A DNA stretch of 7,044 bases from UBA1127 sp034422455 (GTDB lineage Bacteria; Chloroflexota; Dehalococcoidia; Lucifugimonadales; UBA1127). The notes beneath the pieces are model-generated. The model did not search any database, was not told the origin of the DNA, and was given only the letters and a program-made list of their open reading frames with translations. The stretch's first letter is position 1. Every line of letters begins with the position of its first letter. Shown here in pieces: positions 5,197 through 7,044 of the stretch. The translations under genes and the position numbers were made by a program. The DNA is taken from the NCBI GenBank assembly GCA_034422455.1, contig DAOUJQ010000014.1, forward strand, positions 1 through 7,044, read 5' to 3'.

Positions 5197-5233
5197 CCGC
5201 CCCACCGGCGGCCTTCCGGTGGGGCGGCGCTTT
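5197..5233. terminator. Bidirectional terminator between convergent genes
   Basis: A perfect 12-bp stem, CCGCCCCACCGG (5197-5208) with CCGGTGGGGCGG (5216-5227), closes a seven-base loop, followed on the plus strand by CGCTTTAT. It lies 35 bases after the lipoprotein stop and 20 bases before the end of the convergent membrane-protein gene. The T-tract is short, so termination may be partial on either strand. Confidence 0.7.
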
Positions 5234-5246
5234 ATCCCGGCCGCCG

Positions 5247-5852
5247 CTACCCCAGCCCGGTGAGCCAGTCGATGCCCGCCCGGCATGCGTAGGCGACGGC
5301 TACGTACTTCACCGCCTTGCCCGCCAGCACCACCGCCATGAACCGTCTGAACGAGTAACCCAGTGACCCTGCGGCGATGGCCGCAACGTCGAAGAGCGGA
5401 TTAGGCAGGGCCGCCAGCACGAACAATGGCAGCGCTCCGTACCGCTCGACCCACCCGCTGAATCGCGCGTAGTGCCTCGATCGCTGCATGAGCGTGGTGC
5501 CGCTGTAGCCCGCCAGGTAGCCCGTCACCTCGCCGATCGCGGAGCCAACGCCACCCGCCAGCCCTAGGAGCGCGGGGTTCAGCCCCGCCTCCTCCACGGC
5601 GCCCCCGCACACGACCGCGAGTCCCGGCACCGGGATGAAGATGGACGCCGATCCGACCAGGTTGACCGCCAGCGCACCCAGGTAGCCAACGTTCTGGATG
5701 TCGAGCCGCCCCGTCGCCCACATGAACGTGCCCAGCGCAACGGACGCCCCGACGACTAGCCAGATGACGGTCTGGAACGCAGTCCGGTGGACGGCGAGCC
5801 AGTCGGCGAGGGCGCTGCGCCGCTGGCCTGTTTGCGCGTTGTCGTCCGCCAC
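5247..5852 (-). CDS. DedA/VTT-domain (SNARE-associated-like) inner-membrane protein
   Basis: A 201-residue integral membrane protein. After a polar N-terminus (about 1-25), hydrophobic segments lie at about 26-48, 55-82, 92-102, 142-160 and 170-192. Family-like features are a re-entrant S-I-F-I-P-V-P-G (70-77), G-S-A-I-G-E-V-T-G-Y-L-A-G-Y-S-G (103-118), and A-A-L-P-N-P-L-F-D-V-A-A-I-A-A-G, then S-F-R-R-F. VTT proteins include DedA and TMEM41/VMP1 relatives, linked to lipid scrambling or undecaprenyl-phosphate/phospholipid flipping and to membrane homeostasis. The usual length is about 200 residues. The GTG at 5852 is preceded by GGGAG seven bases upstream; an ATG ten bases further up is out of frame. 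Transcribed convergently to the lipoprotein pair and divergently from the ABM gene. Stop is TAG. Confidence 0.85.
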   Translation of the reverse strand: MADDNAQTGQRRSALADWLAVHRTAFQTVIWLVVGASVALGTFMWATGRLDIQNVGYLGALAVNLVGSASIFIPVPGLAVVCGGAVEEAGLNPALLGLAGGVGSAIGEVTGYLAGYSGTTLMQRSRHYARFSGWVERYGALPLFVLAALPNPLFDVAAIAAGSLGYSFRRFMAVVLAGKAVKYVAVAYACRAGIDWLTGLG

Positions 5853-5871
5853 TCGCCGCTCCCATCACTGA

Positions 5872-5908
5872 CGTTGGCCACGCGGTTGAACGTCGTTGGC
5901 CCCGGTTC
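5872..5908. repeat. Short direct repeat in the divergent promoter region
   Basis: CGTTGGCC occurs at 5872-5879 and 5894-5901, 22 bases apart (two helical turns), each followed by a CGGTT-containing stretch. It lies in the 121-base gap between two divergent genes, where paired operator half-sites could sit. I saw no convincing -35/-10 pair for either gene. Confidence 0.3.
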
Positions 5909-5973
5909 AGCCTAACCACCTCCCACCCAATGTGCTACCCTGTGCGCCAATCCAAAACCGCAGGAGGCGCATT

Positions 5974-6255
5974 GTGGCCATCTGGATGAACATCTTCATG
6001 GAAGCCGTGGAGGGCCGCGGCGACGAGCTGGCGGCAAGCTACGCCGCCCGCAACCCCGCCATCCGGGAAGAGCCCGGCTGCATCAACTTTTCCTTCTACC
6101 GCAACGTGGAAAACCCCGACCAGTTCATCCTGCACGAGGAGTGGGAGGACGAGGCCGCCCTCGACGCCCACCGCCGCCTTGTGCAGCAGCAGGGCGTCGA
6201 CATCTCCCACCTGCGCAAGGGCTCCTTCCACCGCGAGTACGTCAGCATCATCTAG
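5974..6255 (+). CDS. ABM-fold (antibiotic biosynthesis monooxygenase / YgiN-like) protein
   Basis: A 93-residue dimeric alpha-beta barrel-type protein. The pattern is a first strand M-A-I-W-M-N-I-F-M-E-A, a helix with G-R-G-D-E-L, then E-E-P-G-C (32-36), I-N-F-S-F-Y-R, P-D-Q-F-I-L-H-E-E-W (48-57) and A-A-L-D-A-H (61-66), all typical of Pfam ABM proteins such as YgiN quinol monooxygenase and LsrG. Members oxidise quinols or other aromatics without cofactor, or act as small-molecule isomerases; the substrate cannot be inferred here. The GTG at 5974 was chosen because GGAGG lies six bases upstream and the family start strand begins there; open frame continuing up to 5896 has no homologous sequence. 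It is a single-gene unit followed by a hairpin. Stop is TAG. Confidence 0.87.
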   Translation: MAIWMNIFMEAVEGRGDELAASYAARNPAIREEPGCINFSFYRNVENPDQFILHEEWEDEAALDAHRRLVQQQGVDISHLRKGSFHREYVSII

Positions 6256-6278
6256 CCGCCCCGCACGCACCCTTCACC

Positions 6279-6314
6279 CCCGTTCGTGCTGAGGGAAATC
6301 GAAGCATGAACGGG
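6279..6314. repeat. Long-armed variant of the TGAGC..TCGAAG repeat, terminator-like
   Basis: CCCGTTCGTGCT (6279-6290) pairs with AGCATGAACGGG (6303-6314), 11 Watson-Crick pairs and one G-T wobble, around a core related to GAGCTTGTCGA. It starts 24 bases after the ABM stop and may stabilise or end that transcript, though no T-run follows. Confidence 0.65.
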
Positions 6315-6333
6315 CGGCCACCCTCTCCGATTG

Positions 6334-6377
6334 CCCTGAGCCTGTCGAAGGGTCCCGCGCAGGCGGGACCCCAGAGG
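6334..6377. repeat. Fused copies of the 19-bp repeat and the B hairpin
   Basis: CCCTGAGCCTGTCGAAGGG (6334-6352) runs directly into a B-type hairpin, GGTCCCGC/GCGGGACC (6351-6358/6363-6370) with a GCAG loop, and its CCAGAGG tail. The B stem here is GTCCCGC where other copies have GTTCCTGC, with matching changes on the opposite arm. Confidence 0.7.
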
Positions 6378-6467
6378 GGCGGCGCCATGATCCCTTCCCT
6401 CATTTTGGGGGAAGGATAGAATGGGGGTCTCCCGCGCCCGCACCCGCTCACCCTGCGCCACCATACT

Positions 6468-6500
6468 CTCGTCGTTCCTGCGCAGGCAGGAACCCAGAGG
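6468..6500. repeat. B-type hairpin repeat copy
   Basis: GTTCCTGC (6474-6481) and GCAGGAAC (6486-6493) form a perfect 8-bp stem with a GCAG loop, followed by CCAGAGGGG. It matches the copy at 2265-2300 almost base for base. Confidence 0.78.
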
Positions 6501-6568
6501 GGCGGGGTATGGGCGGGGGAACCCTCACCACGCGACAGGCAGAAGAGCCAATCCCACCCCATCCCCTC

Positions 6569-6585
6569 ATACCGGCGCATGCCGA
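6569..6585. repeat. A-type hairpin repeat, truncated copy
   Basis: ATACCGGCGCATGCCGA matches the start of the A hairpins at 2108 and 2226 but loses similarity after GCCGA, lacking the TCCAGA tail. The repeat block therefore ends abruptly here. Confidence 0.6.
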
Positions 6586-6623
6586 CACGTGCGAGGCAAT
6601 TTGTCAAACCTCGTCAAGTATTC

Positions 6624-6652
6624 TTGGGTTGCGACGCTATAGCACGTATAAT
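6624..6652 (+). promoter_or_regulatory. Promoter-like site with perfect TATAAT
   Basis: TTGGGT (6624-6629) and a perfect TATAAT (6647-6652) are separated by exactly 17 bases. Transcription would begin near 6659, immediately before the tRNA-3'-end-like sequence. No open reading frame follows, so a small RNA or a relic of a lost RNA gene is possible. Confidence 0.45.
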
Positions 6653-6690
6653 GAACCGGGCGTTTTATGGTGGATTCTGCGTGCACTGAT

Positions 6691-6715
6691 GGTTCGAATC
6701 CCCCTATCTCCACCA
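6691..6715 (+). other. tRNA (or tmRNA) 3'-end-like fragment, possible att site
   Basis: GGTTCGAATC begins a T-loop (TTCGAAT 6693-6699), then five C bases as the 3' side of a T-stem, seven bases TATCTCC as an acceptor strand and A-CCA (6712-6715). The spacing 7-5-7-4 is exact for a tRNA or tmRNA 3' end; CTCCACCA ends are usual in tRNA-Ala and tmRNA. The rest is missing: the T-stem 5' side (GATGG) pairs poorly and no GGNGATA acceptor strand or anticodon arm is found upstream. This pattern fits the short tRNA 3' duplicate left at an attachment site. A 7-bp TGGTGGA/TCCACCA pairing (6668-6674/6709-6715) is also possible. Confidence 0.55.
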
Positions 6716-6746
6716 GACTTGATGAAAACAAGAACCTTTCAGATTC

Positions 6747-6774
6747 GGTTCGCCCTGGCCCTGTAGGGCGAGCC
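6747..6774. other. 10-bp hairpin downstream of the tRNA-like end
   Basis: GGTTCGCCCT (6747-6756) pairs with AGGGCGAGCC (6765-6774) with one T-G wobble around an eight-base loop. Function unknown; it could be part of a short transcript started at the TATAAT site. Confidence 0.5.
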
Positions 6775-6807
6775 TGCCTCCCATACCGTCGGACGAGACC
6801 GACCAGC

Positions 6808-6842
6808 GAAGGGTGAGGGAAGTTATCCCTCACCCTTCTTTA
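6808..6842. terminator. Perfect 13-bp hairpin terminator overlapping the regulator stop codon
   Basis: GAAGGGTGAGGGA (6808-6820) and TCCCTCACCCTTC (6826-6838) pair perfectly around AGTTA, followed on the plus strand by TTTAG. On the minus strand the first stem arm includes the last codons and the TGA stop of the response-regulator gene (6832-6830). The minus side has no T-run, so it may act mainly on plus-strand transcription or protect the mRNA 3' end. Confidence 0.62.
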
Positions 6843-7044
6843 GTCTGCGACCCCTCCCCCTTCCGCATCCGGTAGCCGACGCGGGGTTCGGTGAAGATGT
6901 ACCTGGGGCTGTCCGCATCGTCGCGCAGCTTGCGGCGGAGCCTGCTCACCACGTCCCTGACCAGCCAGGGCTCGCCGACCTTCTCCGGACCCCAGACCCG
7001 CTGGAGGAGGACGGCGTGGCTCAGCACCCTGGGAGCGTGGACCG
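6830..7044 (-). CDS. OmpR/PhoB-type response regulator, C-terminal winged-helix part (cut by window edge)
   Basis: The 71 visible residues are the end of a winged-helix DNA-binding domain. R-V-L-S-H-A-V-L-L-Q-R-V-W-G corresponds to the helix opening usually reading R-V-L-(S/T)-R-x-x-L-L-x-x-V-W-G. The recognition helix is seen in V-R-D-V-V-S-R-L-R-R-K-L, and the wing in P-R-Y-I-F-T-E-P-R-V-G-Y-R-M. The frame stays open to the window edge, so the receiver domain and start lie outside; an internal GTG at 7027 is not the start. A short charged tail (K-G-E-G-S-Q-T-K-E-G) precedes TGA, the only TGA stop in this window. The cognate kinase is not visible. A DNA-binding regulator without receiver domain is an alternative. 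Confidence 0.87.
   Translation of the reverse strand, partial: VHAPRVLSHAVLLQRVWGPEKVGEPWLVRDVVSRLRRKLRDDADSPRYIFTEPRVGYRMRKGEGSQTKEG

Larger units (their letters stand above)
6256..6829. other. 574-base gap with repeats but no credible gene
   Basis: Open frames here are repeat-derived and lack family-like sequence or ribosome binding sites. It contains four hairpin repeats (6279-6585), a promoter-like site (6624-6652), a tRNA 3'-end-like sequence (6691-6715), two further hairpins (6747-6774, 6808-6838) and an imperfect C/T-A/G hairpin near 6392-6418 (CCTTCCC/GGGAAGG). Confidence 0.75.

Noticed and set aside
6141..6640. Open frames of 70 to 119 residues in the right-hand repeat region
   Set aside because: They are translations of repeats, overlap each other on both strands and lack ribosome binding sites or recognisable domains.
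6659..6715. Complete tRNA gene
   Set aside because: No acceptor 5' strand, D-arm or anticodon arm can be fitted; only the T-loop and 3' acceptor end are present.

Overview
This 7 kb window is GC-rich bacterial chromosomal DNA holding eight complete protein genes and two cut by the window edges. Gene content suggests an uncultured environmental bacterium, possibly Chloroflexota (SAR202/Dehalococcoidia-like): stand-alone Rieske protein, orphan SsuA/NMT1-type binding protein, AhpD-like peroxidase-related enzyme, and many short hairpin repeats including the TGAGCTTGTCGAAG type. That assignment is inference; no marker gene is present.

Left part, minus strand, read from right to left: an AhpD/carboxymuconolactone-decarboxylase-like peroxidase gene (3042 to 2362), a repeat-filled gap, a substrate-binding-fold protein (2024 to 1107), a small Rieske [2Fe-2S] protein (1002 to 685), an acylphosphatase (678 to 352) and the start of an ArsM-like arsenite methyltransferase (326 to the edge). 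The last four are close and colinear and probably form one transcript.

The main discovery is in the peroxidase gene. One in-frame TGA sits exactly where the second, peroxidatic cysteine of the AhpD CxxC motif belongs (C-R-F-TGA-x-x-x-H). The frame then continues for 131 family-typical residues to a TAG, and a SECIS-like stem-loop starts directly after the TGA. I read it as a 226-residue selenoprotein (CxxU) that a standard gene caller would split into two false genes of 94 and 95 residues.

Middle, plus strand: two tandem paralogous, extremely acidic lipoproteins (3299-4183 and 4292-5161) of no family I can name with certainty. They share four cysteines at identical spacing. A strong terminator and a good sigma-70-type promoter lie between them, overlapping at the T-tract/-35 box.

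Right part: a minus-strand DedA/VTT-type membrane protein (5247-5852), a plus-strand ABM-fold monooxygenase (5974-6255), then about 570 bases without a gene (6256-6829). This gap holds several hairpin repeats, a promoter-like site and a 25-base sequence identical in form to a tRNA 3' end without the rest of the tRNA, possibly a recombination (att) scar. The window ends in the C-terminal winged helix of an OmpR-type response regulator (minus strand, partial), whose stop codon lies inside a perfect 13-bp hairpin.
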